NCBI RefSeq assembly: GCF_044793635.1 | Contig: NZ_CP084992.1 | Span: 1-64,000 of the forward strand | Direction of reading: 5' to 3' | Source of the DNA: Virgibacillus_F necropolis_A | GTDB taxonomy: Bacteria; Bacillota; Bacilli; Bacillales; Amphibacillaceae | DNA: 64,000 nt | Part shown: in pieces, positions 44,051 through 51,741 of the stretch | Layout: every line of letters begins with the position of its first letter | Position numbering within the stretch: the first letter of the stretch is position 1 | The notes under the pieces: model-generated | Database searches by the model: none | Seen by the model: only the letters and a program-made list of their open reading frames with translations | What the model was told of the DNA's origin: nothing | Translations under genes and position numbers: made by a program

Positions 44051-44092
44051 TTAGCTTTTGTCAGATTAATGACAGAAGCTTATTTTTTTATA
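44051..44092 (+). terminator. Rho-independent terminator after spoVM
   Basis: TTAGCTTTTGTCA pairs with TGACAGAAGCTTA with one wobble or mismatch around GATTAA, followed by T7. Confidence 0.85.
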
Positions 44093-44107
44093 GACAAGTT
44101 AAGTTAA

Positions 44108-44386
44108 GAAAAGCGGAGGCGACTGTTCAGAAGCGGAAGCGTAAGCAAGAGACCGAAAAACGCCTGGTTTTTGGCGTGTGAGTGTCAATTGCTTACGACG
44201 GCAGCTTCTAGGAGCCGCAGCTAGCCAAAGAAAAGCGGAGGCGACTGTTCAGCGACGTACAAATAGGAAGGACTGTGAAAGTACGTCGAACTATACGTAC
44301 CTTTCAACAGGACTATCTATTTGCTAGTCGCTAGGAGCCGAAGCTAGCCAAGGAAAAGCGGAGGCGACTGATCAGAAGCGGACTAG
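44108..44386 (+). repeat. Three consecutive copies of the AAAAGCG/GGCGAC repeat family
   Basis: 44108-44228 has the CGCCTGGTTTTTGGCG core; 44230-44351 has the GTACAAATAG / AAAGTACGTCGAAC core; 44353-44386 is a cut 5' end. The arrangement parallels 30914-31196 with core order reversed. Ends are CTAGGAGCCGCAGCTAGCC and GAAAAGCGGAGGCGACTG. They fill the 417-bp gap between spoVM and rpmB, apart from terminators at both sides. Confidence 0.85.
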
Positions 44387-44395
44387 AAAATGTAA

Positions 44396-44422
44396 AAAAG
44401 CACCCTTCAAAAGGGTGCTTTT
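44396..44422. terminator. Bidirectional terminator downstream of rpmB
   Basis: AAAAGCACCCTT and AAGGGTGCTTTT are perfect arms around a short loop, with A and T runs on both sides, so it can serve rpmB on the reverse strand. Confidence 0.8.
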
Positions 44423-44461
44423 CAAACATGTACTAATGTTAAGTTGTACTTAAAAGGTATA

Positions 44462-44650
44462 TTATACGCGCTCTACTTTACCTGACTTAAGGGCGCGAGC
44501 AGAAACATAAACTTTTTTAGGTTTGCCGTCTACCATAATACGTACTTTTTGTACATTAGCTTTCCAATTACGCTTGCTGGAATTCATAGCGTGAGAACGT
44601 TGATTTCCACTGTGAGTTTTACGTCCAGTTACAACACATTTTCTAGCCAT
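44462..44650 (-). CDS. rpmB: 50S ribosomal protein L28
   Basis: A 62-residue L28 protein: MARKCVVTGRKTHSGNQRSH and NWKANVQKVRIMVDGKPKKV match the family. Only one cysteine (Cys5) is present, so it is the non-zinc-ribbon (C-minus) form. Reverse strand, with GGAGGGATT before the ATG; it is convergent with spoVM and divergent from yloU, as in B. subtilis. Confidence 0.96.
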   Translation of the reverse strand: MARKCVVTGRKTHSGNQRSHAMNSSKRNWKANVQKVRIMVDGKPKKVYVSARALKSGKVERV

Positions 44651-44883
44651 GTTAATCCCTCCTACTCATACAAATGTCATTTTACTACTTATATAATTTA
44701 TCATAAGAACGCGAATAACGCAATGAATCTCGGACAATTCATCAAGAAAAATATCTTGACAGAGCAAAGGATTTCGTCCATTGTAATAAGGGGCTATATG
44801 CGCTAAAAGCAACTGTGCTTTAAAAATTTGCATGTTTATAGTAGAATATCCTTATCAATAATGGGTATTAAAGGAGGATAACT

Positions 44884-45246
44884 ATGTCCATAGAACTTAA
44901 TACAAATGATGGCCATGTAACAATTACAAATGATGTAATCGCAACAATTGCCGGTGGTGCAGCTGTTGAATGTTACGGAATAGTAGGAATGGCTTCTAAA
45001 AATCAAATTAAAGATGGAATTTCTGAGATTTTACGAAAAGAAAACTTTGCACGTGGTGTGCTGGTACGTCAAGAAGATGATCATCTTCATATTGATATGT
45101 ATATCATTGTTAGTTATGGTACAAAAATATCCGAAGTAGCTCACAACGTACAATCACAGGTTAAATATACATTGAATAAATCATTAGGACTGTCCATTGA
45201 CTCAGTCAATATTTATATTCAAGGTGTACGTGTAGAAAAAGATTAA
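44884..45246 (+). CDS. yloU: Asp23/Gls24 family envelope stress protein YloU
   Basis: A 120-residue protein of the DUF322/Asp23 family (TNDVIATIAGGAAVECYGIV, GVLVRQEDDHLHIDMYIIV, INIYIQGVRVEKD-like end). Members are membrane-associated proteins whose genes cluster with fatty acid kinase; the role of YloU is not established. AAAGGAGGA precedes the ATG. It lies 36 bases before fakA and is probably co-transcribed. Confidence 0.9.
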   Translation: MSIELNTNDGHVTITNDVIATIAGGAAVECYGIVGMASKNQIKDGISEILRKENFARGVLVRQEDDHLHIDMYIIVSYGTKISEVAHNVQSQVKYTLNKSLGLSIDSVNIYIQGVRVEKD

Positions 45247-45282
45247 CCTTTGTTTATTTGTAGTGAAAGAGGAGGAAGAATA

Positions 45283-46941
45283 GTGACAGTAAGAACGTTA
45301 GATGGCACAGTCTTTACACAAATGGTTCGCTTGGGAGCTCACCATTTAACAAACAATGCCAAAAAAATTGATGCACTAAATGTATTTCCTGTACCAGATG
45401 GAGATACAGGTACGAATATGAACTTATCGATGACTTCTGGAGCAAATGAAGTAAAGAAACTTGATAGTTCCAACATCTCTGAAGTAGCCCAAGCTTTTTC
45501 TAAGGGCTTATTAATGGGTGCTAGAGGTAATTCAGGTGTGATTTTGTCCCAAATATTCCGCGGTTTCGCAAGAGGAATGGACAAAAAAGCTGAGTTAACA
45601 ACTGAGGATTTAGCTCAAGCTTTTGATATGGGAGTTTCTACTGCATATAAAGCTGTTATGAAGCCAGTTGAAGGTACAATTCTGACTGTGGTTAAAGATG
45701 CTGCAAAAGCTGCGGTAGAGGCATCGAAAAACGAAAAAGATGTAATCGCTTTAATGGAAACAGTTCTAAGGGAAGCAAAAGCATCATTAAAACGCACACC
45801 TGATTTGCTTCCTGTTTTAAAAGAAGTAGGTGTAGTAGATTCAGGTGGACAAGGTCTTGTTACTATTTACGAGGGATTCTTAGCAGCACTTAAAGGAGAA
45901 GAACTTCCAGAAGGTGTTACATCTGATGTTGAAATGGAAGAAATGGTGAATGCAGAACACCATAAGATTGCGCAGGATTTTATGGATACAAGTGAAATTG
46001 AGTTTGGTTATTGTACTGAATTCATGGTTAAGTTTGATGATGTAAAAATAAAAGCAAACCCATATAATGAAGAGGAATTTCGTAATGAATTGAGTGAAAT
46101 TGGCGATTCACTATTAGTCGTTTCAGATGAAGATGTTGTAAAGGTTCATGTTCACGCGGAATACCCTGGTAATGCGATGACATTAGGTCAACGCTATGGC
46201 AGCTTAATTAATATGAAAATAGAAAATATGCGTGAGCAACATACAGCTATTGTTGGTGAAAAAGAAGCAGTACCTAAGGAAAAAGTTCCGTATGCTATTG
46301 TGACAGTTGCGATGGGTAAAGGCTTGAAGTCATTACTTGAAAGTTTAGGCGCTTCAGTTGTTATTGAAGGTGGCCAAACAATGAATCCAAGCACACAGGA
46401 TATTACAAATGCGATAATTGAAGCAAACGCAGAAAACGTTCTTATTTTACCAAACAATAAAAATATTATAATGGCAGCAGAACAAGCAGCTGAGCTTGCA
46501 GAAGTTAATGCAGCTGTGGTTCCTTCTAAAACGATCCCACAAGGTATAAGTGCTGTACTTGCATTCCACCCGGACTCTGAAATTAACGAGAATAAGGAAG
46601 CAATGCACGAAGCATGTGGTCAGGTTAAGACTGGACAAGTTACCTACGCAGTTCGTGATACACAAATTGATGGAATAACGATTGAAAACGGACATTTCAT
46701 GGGAATTGCAGATGGAAAAATTAAAGCGACACATAAAGATAAATCAGAGACTGTGAAATTACTGTTAGAAGGTATGATCACGGAAGATGATGAAATCCTT
46801 ACGATTTTGCAAGGCGAAGATGTAAGTGATGAAGAAGTAGAAGAGTTAGTAAAGTATATAGAAGAAACATATGAAGAAGTAGAAGTTGAAGTCCATAATG
46901 GAAATCAACCGATTTATTCGTATATTTTTTCAGTAGAATAG
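45283..46941 (+). CDS. fakA: Fatty acid kinase subunit FakA (YloV, DAK2 family)
   Basis: ATP-binding subunit that phosphorylates fatty acids held by FakB proteins, feeding exogenous acids into phospholipids. The 552-residue product has an N-terminal DhaL-like domain (NVFPVPDGDTGTNMNLSM, GARGNSGVILSQIFRGF, DSGGQGLV) and a C-terminal YloV-specific region (about 300-552). The GTG at 45283 is chosen (MTVRTLDGT) because AGAGGAGGA sits seven bases upstream; an in-frame TTG at 45250 is weaker. In B. subtilis sdaAB follows soon after; here about 15 kb intervene. Confidence 0.94.
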   Translation: MTVRTLDGTVFTQMVRLGAHHLTNNAKKIDALNVFPVPDGDTGTNMNLSMTSGANEVKKLDSSNISEVAQAFSKGLLMGARGNSGVILSQIFRGFARGMDKKAELTTEDLAQAFDMGVSTAYKAVMKPVEGTILTVVKDAAKAAVEASKNEKDVIALMETVLREAKASLKRTPDLLPVLKEVGVVDSGGQGLVTIYEGFLAALKGEELPEGVTSDVEMEEMVNAEHHKIAQDFMDTSEIEFGYCTEFMVKFDDVKIKANPYNEEEFRNELSEIGDSLLVVSDEDVVKVHVHAEYPGNAMTLGQRYGSLINMKIENMREQHTAIVGEKEAVPKEKVPYAIVTVAMGKGLKSLLESLGASVVIEGGQTMNPSTQDITNAIIEANAENVLILPNNKNIIMAAEQAAELAEVNAAVVPSKTIPQGISAVLAFHPDSEINENKEAMHEACGQVKTGQVTYAVRDTQIDGITIENGHFMGIADGKIKATHKDKSETVKLLLEGMITEDDEILTILQGEDVSDEEVEELVKYIEETYEEVEVEVHNGNQPIYSYIFSVE

Positions 46942-46952
46942 TAAATGTTAGA

Positions 46953-46998
46953 AAAACTCGGCATTCGCCTCATCCTTAATAGCGAATGCCGAAGTTTT
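46953..46998 (+). terminator. Rho-independent terminator after fakA
   Basis: AAAACTCGGCATTCGC and GCGAATGCCGAAGTTTT form a long stem with one bulge around an 11-14 base loop. Confidence 0.85.
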
Positions 46999-47045
46999 AC
47001 TTATACCGGCGTTTCCTCAAAACGTTTATACTTTCCTTACGTGTA

Positions 47046-47080
47046 AAAAAGCAAAGAGCGCTTGTCCCTTTGCTTTTTTA
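47046..47080. terminator. Bidirectional terminator at the MFS gene 3' end
   Basis: AAAAAAGCAAAG and CTTTGCTTTTTT arms with A and T runs at both ends. It sits four bases from the MFS stop codon. Confidence 0.75.
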
Positions 47081-47083
47081 TTA

Positions 47084-48292
47084 TTAGTTTATTTCGTCAC
47101 TTAATTTATTTGTCAGTTTATTTAATTTGGGATGAAAAAGGAAATATAGTGAAAAACCAACATATCCTGTCCCAGCTACTAGTAAAACGAGTGTGCCTGA
47201 AGTGAATTCTCCAAGGATACCCCCAACAAAATATCCTAAAGGACTTAAACACCCAAGTAGCGATGAAATAAAGGAAAATCCAATGCCTAAGTAGTCTTCG
47301 GGTAAGTTGACCTGTATTAACGTCTGTATATAGATACTTATTATCCCTATACCTACCCATGATAAGCCAAATAATACAAACGGCATGAAAACTAGGTCAA
47401 CAGTGATAAACGACAGGATCCAAAATACACCTGAAAGCATGGGTACAATTGGCATAACCCGGTTAAGAGGTATTTCCTCTAACCTACTAGTAATTACAGT
47501 GCCGATCAGTGTTCCTATAGACATTGCCGTTAGCCAAAAACCAAATTCAACTGAGGTAGACGATATAATAGGCAACATAGCAATTCCCATTGATCCCATG
47601 ACGTTCATTGCTATTACCCCAAACATAACCGACAGAAGTAACTTTTGCTTTCTGACTACCCTAAATCCTTGAATAAAATCCTCTTTATACTGAGCAAAGA
47701 ATTTCTTAGTTGAAGGATTACTTTCTTTTTTTGACTTAGGAATTTTCAAATAGAAAAAAAACATCAATCCTGTACCTATAAGCAATACTCCATTGGAAAT
47801 GTAAATGACACCAATGCCAACAAAAAGGATAAGAAATCCTGATATTGCATCAGAAACAATATCCAGTGTTTGAAAGGAAAAAGCAAAGATAGAGTTTACT
47901 TTGGTTAAATTTTTACGGGATGATAATTTTTCTATCGAAGCACTCTCTGTTGGATAAGTTGCTTCCGATAAACTAAGAGCCAGGAACATTAAAAGAAATA
48001 AAATTGGTAGAAATAGAATTCCCGAAAAATAAAGAATGGAAATGATACTTACCAGGATTCCTTGTCCAATCACAGCAACATATAGAATTTTCCGTTTGGA
48101 AAACCTGTCAATGATTGGTCCATAAAGAAATTGAATAGTTACGGGTAGCATAGCGATTGCGCTAGTTAAGCCTACCAGGAATACAGAGTCAGTAACTGAT
48201 TTGACATACCACAATGTGACAATCATATAAAAGCTATCTGCAAAGTTTGTTACAATTCTTCCTACTAATAAAATTATTAATTGTTTATTCAT
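47084..48292 (-). CDS. MFS transporter, macrolide-efflux-like (DHA3 type)
   Basis: A 402-residue major facilitator with about twelve transmembrane helices. The first helices (LLVGRIVTNFADSFYMIVTL) and the loop GPIIDRFSKRKILY between helices 2 and 3 match the MFS drug-exporter family. The closest general type is DHA3 (macrolide efflux); the actual substrate cannot be told from sequence. Reverse strand, divergent from the cobalamin riboswitch. AGGAGGATC precedes the ATG. First gene of the block inserted between fakA and sdaAB. Confidence 0.82.
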   Translation of the reverse strand: MNKQLIILLVGRIVTNFADSFYMIVTLWYVKSVTDSVFLVGLTSAIAMLPVTIQFLYGPIIDRFSKRKILYVAVIGQGILVSIISILYFSGILFLPILFLLMFLALSLSEATYPTESASIEKLSSRKNLTKVNSIFAFSFQTLDIVSDAISGFLILFVGIGVIYISNGVLLIGTGLMFFFYLKIPKSKKESNPSTKKFFAQYKEDFIQGFRVVRKQKLLLSVMFGVIAMNVMGSMGIAMLPIISSTSVEFGFWLTAMSIGTLIGTVITSRLEEIPLNRVMPIVPMLSGVFWILSFITVDLVFMPFVLFGLSWVGIGIISIYIQTLIQVNLPEDYLGIGFSFISSLLGCLSPLGYFVGGILGEFTSGTLVLLVAGTGYVGFSLYFLFHPKLNKLTNKLSDEIN

Positions 48293-48505
48293 GTTTGATC
48301 CTCCTTGGATTTATAAAGGTTGATTATTCCTTATAAAATCGGAGGACCTCTAATTTTCCTGCAGCAGGATTAGGTATGGTAAATTAGCAGACGATCGATA
48401 ATTCTCATTTTAATTAACTCCTTCCATATTGTGTAATTTATGTATTATCTCATTATTATTCTGAAAGTTCAATATACAATTGGTTACTAAAATAGACGAA
48501 TTTCA

Positions 48506-48514
48506 TGATATAAT
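48506..48514 (+). promoter_or_regulatory. Extended -10 promoter for the riboswitch transcript
   Basis: TGATATAAT is an exact extended -10 with no clear -35 at the right spacing. It lies just before the cobalamin riboswitch. Confidence 0.5.
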
Positions 48515-48525
48515 AAATCGAATTG

Positions 48526-48720
48526 AATATTTAGCTTTATGGTGACTTTGCGAAAAGTTGAAAAGGGAAGTTGGTGAAAATCCAACGCGGTCCCGCCACT
48601 GTATTGAGAAGAATCCGTTTTAAAACCACTGTTTCTAAAGAAATGGGAAGGGTAAAGGGATTCGATGACTCATGAGCCAGGAAACCTGCCATAAGGAAGT
48701 GCATTTTAACTTACGGGAGA
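48526..48720 (+). ncRNA. Cobalamin (adenosylcobalamin-type) riboswitch
   Basis: The RNA contains the conserved core blocks in order: GGTGACTTTG, AGGGAAGTTGGTGAAAATCC, CGCGGTCCCGCCACTGT, AAAACCACTG, ATGGGAAGG, GATTCGATGACTC and the B12 box GAGCCAGGAAACCTGCC. This is the standard order of the Rfam cobalamin riboswitch. Downstream are a 15-codon ORF and a terminator before an acyl-CoA thioesterase gene, an unusual context. Boundaries are approximate. Confidence 0.92.
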
Positions 48721-48727
48721 TAGGAGG

Positions 48728-48775
48728 ATGTTTACGTTAGATAAATTTCATGCCAATGAAAGTTTATTTGTGTAG
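48728..48775 (+). CDS. Possible 15-residue ORF directly after the riboswitch
   Basis: MFTLDKFHANESLFV followed by TAG. GGGAGAT and AGGAGG precede the ATG, the latter touching it. It could be a leader peptide, the 5' remnant of a deleted cobalamin-controlled gene, or chance. No homologue is recognised. Confidence 0.3.
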   Translation: MFTLDKFHANESLFV

Positions 48776-48782
48776 ACCTAAT

Positions 48783-48811
48783 CATCTTCTAATCGTAGAA
48801 GGTGTTTTTTT
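48783..48811 (+). terminator. Terminator between riboswitch and thioesterase gene
   Basis: CATCTTCTA pairs with TAGAAGGTG (one wobble) around a short loop, followed by T7. It could be the expression platform of the riboswitch or the terminator of a lost gene. Confidence 0.75.
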
Positions 48812-48829
48812 AATTAGAGGAGGTTTTTT

Positions 48830-49300
48830 ATGGAAAATTTAGAAGTACCAATTTCAAAAACAATTCAAACTCGTTTGGTATTACCACCGGATACCAATCA
48901 TCTGGATTCGATATTCGGTGGAAAAGTATTAGCATATATCGATGAAATAGCTGCCTTAACAGCGATGAAGCATTCAAGTAGTGCGGTTGTAACTGCATCA
49001 ATCGATTCGGTCGATTTTCTTTCATCGGCTAAAGTAGGAGATTCATTGACGCTCGAAGCATATGTAACGTACGCCGGAACAAGTTCAATGGAGGTTTATG
49101 TGAAAGTAACCGCACATAATTTAATCCGAAATAAGGTAACACTAACGACAGAATCCTTTCTTACAATGGTTGCAGTAAATGAGGAGGGGAAGCCTGTTCC
49201 TGTACCAAAGGTGTCACCACAATCAGAAGAAGAAAAACAGCTCTATGCAACAGCTCCAGCACGAAGAGAGAATAGAAAAAGGCGTGCTGCTCTGCGATAA
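48830..49300 (+). CDS. Acyl-CoA thioesterase, hotdog fold (YkhA/BFIT-like)
   Basis: A 156-residue single-hotdog thioesterase that hydrolyses acyl-CoA; B. subtilis YkhA is the closest type known to me. The motif LPPDTNHLDSIFGGKVLAYI contains the conserved Asn and Asp of this family, followed by TASIDSVDFLSSAKVGDSL. A basic C-terminal tail (RRENRKRRAALR) is present. AGAGGAGG precedes the ATG. Only a terminator and a cobalamin riboswitch lie upstream. Confidence 0.88.
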   Translation: MENLEVPISKTIQTRLVLPPDTNHLDSIFGGKVLAYIDEIAALTAMKHSSSAVVTASIDSVDFLSSAKVGDSLTLEAYVTYAGTSSMEVYVKVTAHNLIRNKVTLTTESFLTMVAVNEEGKPVPVPKVSPQSEEEKQLYATAPARRENRKRRAALR

Positions 49301-49373
49301 TGACCTGATGATCGAAGCCGGGTTGAAGTGGTTTAAAAAATAAAATCTTTAATTATAAGGACTTTGTAAAAAA

Positions 49374-49406
49374 GAAAGGAACCTTCAATAAAAAAGGTTT
49401 CTTTTA
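49374..49406 (+). terminator. Probable terminator after the thioesterase gene
   Basis: AAAGGAACCTT pairs with AAGGTTTCTTTT (one mismatch) around an A-rich loop, followed by TTTTAG. Confidence 0.6.
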
Positions 49407-49494
49407 GTTTGAGGCTGTTTTCGTAAAGATTGTTGCTTTTGAGAGAAAAGATATAACTATGCGCTACATGAATGACTGCGACATAACTTACCGC

Positions 49495-49790
49495 TACGGA
49501 AATAAACTGCGATGTAACAGAAACGTGATTTCCGCTGCGGGCAGTCGCGCACCTTAGGGTGGCTAGGAGCCTTCTCCATACTCCGGGGTCTCACCCGATG
49601 CCTTTCCTTCCGCAGCTCCAATGACTGAAGTTATGAGCTGACCCTAGCGAAGGAAAAACACGGAGACTCCTGCGGAAAAGCGAAGTGATGAGACCCCACA
49701 GTGAGCGTTCTTTGCGATCGAGGAGGCTCAGCGCAAGCCCGCGGAAAGCGTAGTGATTTTTGCGTAGCGGTCGCAGGGCACTGAACATGA
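49495..49790 (+). repeat. GC-rich composite repeat, GACTCCTGCGG type
   Basis: The right half (about 49665-49755) has GAGACTCCTGCGGAAAAGCG, GAGACCCC, CGAGGAGGCT and GCCCGCGGAAAGCG, as in the 25018 and 26150 elements. The left half (about 49525-49620) reads GATTTCCGCTGCGGGC, GGTGGCTAGGAGCC, CGGGGTCTCACCCGATGCC and TTCCGCAG, largely the inverse, so the whole is a degraded palindrome. It fills most of the 745-bp gap before padR. Confidence 0.65.
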
Positions 49791-49868
49791 CTTTTGGTTA
49801 CTTCGTTTATTTAAATCAATTTCACTTAAACAATTAAAGCAATCTTGGATAATCCCAAGCTCATCTTT

Positions 49869-49910
49869 AAGGGGTACCGCCAACATTTCGGAATGTTGGC
49901 GGTACCCCTT
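49869..49910. repeat. Perfect 19-bp inverted repeat with a four-base loop
   Basis: AAGGGGTACCGCCAACATT (49869-49887), TCGG, then the exact reverse complement (49892-49910), with flanking AT-rich sequence. It has no clear T tract on the + strand end beyond TTTAAA. It lies about 135 bases before padR. Role unknown; a terminator, a binding site or a mobile hairpin are possible. Confidence 0.7.
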
Positions 49911-49980
49911 TAAATAAGGATATAAATATAAAACAGTACCTTGCATTGAACAGTAGTGTGTGGTATATTTTTTATTGTTC

Positions 49981-50003
49981 AGTACTATACATTATATAGT
50001 ACT
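49981..50003. promoter_or_regulatory. Probable PadR operator
   Basis: AGTACTATA (49981-49989) and TATAGTACT (49995-50003) form a perfect 9-bp inverted repeat with a five-base centre, 42 bases before padR. AT-rich palindromes at this place are typical of PadR autoregulation. A promoter probably overlaps it. Confidence 0.65.
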
Positions 50004-50045
50004 AGATAATAACCTATAGACCGCAAGAAGAGATGAGGTGTACAA

Positions 50046-50372
50046 ATGGATGTACAATTTAAAAAAGGTGTGTTAAAGCTATGTGTACTTGTTTTACTCG
50101 ATAAAAAAGATCGATATGGATATGAACTAGTCCAAAAAATTTCGAATCAAATTGAAATATCTGAGGGATCTGTTTATCCATTACTAAGACGCTTAACAAA
50201 AGAAGAGTATTTTACTACGTACTTAAAGGAATCCAAAGAAGGACCTTCGCGTAAGTACTATAGATTAACAGATAAAGGTAGAATCTATCTGCAGGAATTA
50301 ATGCAAGAATGGAAGGTTTTCTCAAATGGTGTTAATCAGTTAATAAAGGAGGGTGCTAACAGTGAACAATAA
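50046..50372 (+). CDS. PadR family transcriptional regulator
   Basis: A 108-residue winged-helix repressor. The sequence KKGVLKLCVLVLLDKKDRYG, YELVQKISNQIEISEGSVYP and LLRRLTKEEYFTTYL is the PadR N-terminal domain; the C-terminal dimerisation helix is short, as in PadR-s1 subfamily members. It overlaps the next gene by 11 bases. The pairing PadR-DUF1700-DUF4097 recurs in many Firmicutes and is thought to respond to membrane or antimicrobial stress. GAGATGAGGTG precedes the ATG. Confidence 0.9.
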   Translation: MDVQFKKGVLKLCVLVLLDKKDRYGYELVQKISNQIEISEGSVYPLLRRLTKEEYFTTYLKESKEGPSRKYYRLTDKGRIYLQELMQEWKVFSNGVNQLIKEGANSEQ

Positions 50373-50922
50373 ACAATTTATGAACGAACTTGAGTCAGCA
50401 TTAAAAGGGCTTTCTGATGAAGAACGTCAGGATATATTGCGGGATTTTCAAGAGCATTTCAACATTGGATTAGCAGATGGCAAAACGGAAGAACAAATAG
50501 CGGAATCGTTAGGTTCGCCACAACATATTGCTAAGGAATTACGCGCAACCTATCATGTTGAAAAGATGGAGACAACAGCTTCTTCGGGTAACATATTTCG
50601 CGCACTTTGGGCAGTTATTGGTCTAGGATTTTTTAACTTTGTGATTGTACTTGGTCCTTTTGTTGCATTAACTGTATTCGTTCTATCAAGTTGGGCAGGT
50701 GGAATTGCATTTGTAGCTTCTCCAATTCTAGTTTTGGTAAATGTCATGATCCATCCTTCCACATTCGAATGGTTTGACATATTCTTCTCCATCATGCTTT
50801 CTGGAGCTGGACTATTAATTGTGATTGGATTGTATTTTGCCACAAAAGTATTAATCAATTTATTCGTACGTTATTTAAAATATAATGTATCACTTGTGAA
50901 AGGGGGATTGAAAGATGAGTAA
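50362..50922 (+). CDS. DUF1700 / HAAS-domain membrane protein
   Basis: A 186-residue protein. The N-terminal HAAS-like helical domain (residues 1-75, FMNELESALKGLSDEERQDI, GKTEEQIAESLGSPQHIAKE) is typical of partners of PadR regulators. Three to four transmembrane helices follow (about 82-175). The GTG at 50362 has AAGGAGGG eight bases upstream and sits inside padR. It overlaps the next gene by eight bases. The domain is thought to relay signals to or from the PadR protein; that is inference. Confidence 0.82.
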   Translation: MNNKQFMNELESALKGLSDEERQDILRDFQEHFNIGLADGKTEEQIAESLGSPQHIAKELRATYHVEKMETTASSGNIFRALWAVIGLGFFNFVIVLGPFVALTVFVLSSWAGGIAFVASPILVLVNVMIHPSTFEWFDIFFSIMLSGAGLLIVIGLYFATKVLINLFVRYLKYNVSLVKGGLKDE

Positions 50923-51715
50923 TATCAAGAAAATTGCAATCATCGGACTCACTCTGTTAGTGATCGGAGCTGTGGGAAGTTTTATTACATTTCAATCGAT
51001 AGATAATTCCATATCGGTAGACGAAGAGCGAATTGTCAACAATAATGCGTTTACAGAAATAGAAATTAATGCGGATAACCAAAGGGTAGAGATTATCCCA
51101 ACGGATGATTCACAGGCAAAAGTAGCACTCGAGGGAAGAAGTAGAGAAGATATGGAAAAACGCTTATCCGTTGATGTCGAAGGAGATAAACTGTCTATTG
51201 AAGTAGAGGATAAGAAGGTATTTAGTTTCTTTCACTTTATGGGCGCAGATTTAACATTACGGGTATCGTTACCTGAAAAGCAATACGAATCGTTACAGAT
51301 TGATATTGACAATGGAACTGTCCATGCGGAACAACTAAATATAAAAGATATCCATGCAGAAACCAATAACGGACATCTTGAGTTGGAGGATATTCAAGCA
51401 ACATCGGTAAAAGCCGAATCAGATAATGGAAAGATCTCACTTAAAAATGTTTCCGGTGAACTCTACGGGGAAACAAATAACGGTGAAATTAATCTTGAAA
51501 CAACGAACTTAAATCGCCCGATTGTGTTCGAATGTGATAATGGTCGTATCAATATTGAAACGGACAAAGAACCAACAAATGCGACATTTAATGTACATGT
51601 TGATAATGGCCATATTAATATCTTTGATAAGTATAGTGGTAATGCAGTATTTGGAAATGGTGAGAATATGATTGAACTATCGACGAATAATGGTGAAATT
51701 ACTGTTACGAACTGA
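50915..51715 (+). CDS. DUF4097 family beta-helix surface protein
   Basis: A 266-residue protein with one N-terminal transmembrane helix (about residues 5-25) and a repetitive adhesin-like beta-helix (about 40-265). The repeat pattern is seen in IDNGTVHAEQLNIKDIHAET, NNGHLELEDIQATSVKAESD and NNGEINLETTNLN. The repeating Asn-Gly turn is typical of DUF4097. It probably faces outward. Third gene of the PadR operon, with an eight-base overlap upstream. Confidence 0.85.
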   Translation: MSNIKKIAIIGLTLLVIGAVGSFITFQSIDNSISVDEERIVNNNAFTEIEINADNQRVEIIPTDDSQAKVALEGRSREDMEKRLSVDVEGDKLSIEVEDKKVFSFFHFMGADLTLRVSLPEKQYESLQIDIDNGTVHAEQLNIKDIHAETNNGHLELEDIQATSVKAESDNGKISLKNVSGELYGETNNGEINLETTNLNRPIVFECDNGRINIETDKEPTNATFNVHVDNGHINIFDKYSGNAVFGNGENMIELSTNNGEITVTN

Positions 51716-51741
51716 TAGTAAAGTGAAGGAGGAAATTAACA

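Noticed and set aside
44108..44386. Possible CRISPR array in the spoVM-rpmB gap
   Set aside because: Repeats are ~120 bp with internal palindromes and no regular spacers; they match a dispersed family found in four other gaps.
44549..44806. 85-codon forward frame antisense to rpmB
   Set aside because: It is a shadow of rpmB and its upstream region with no ribosome binding site.
49591..49946. Reverse-strand open frames before padR
   Set aside because: They arise from the GACTCCTGCGG-type repeat and the perfect hairpin; no plausible start sites or domains.
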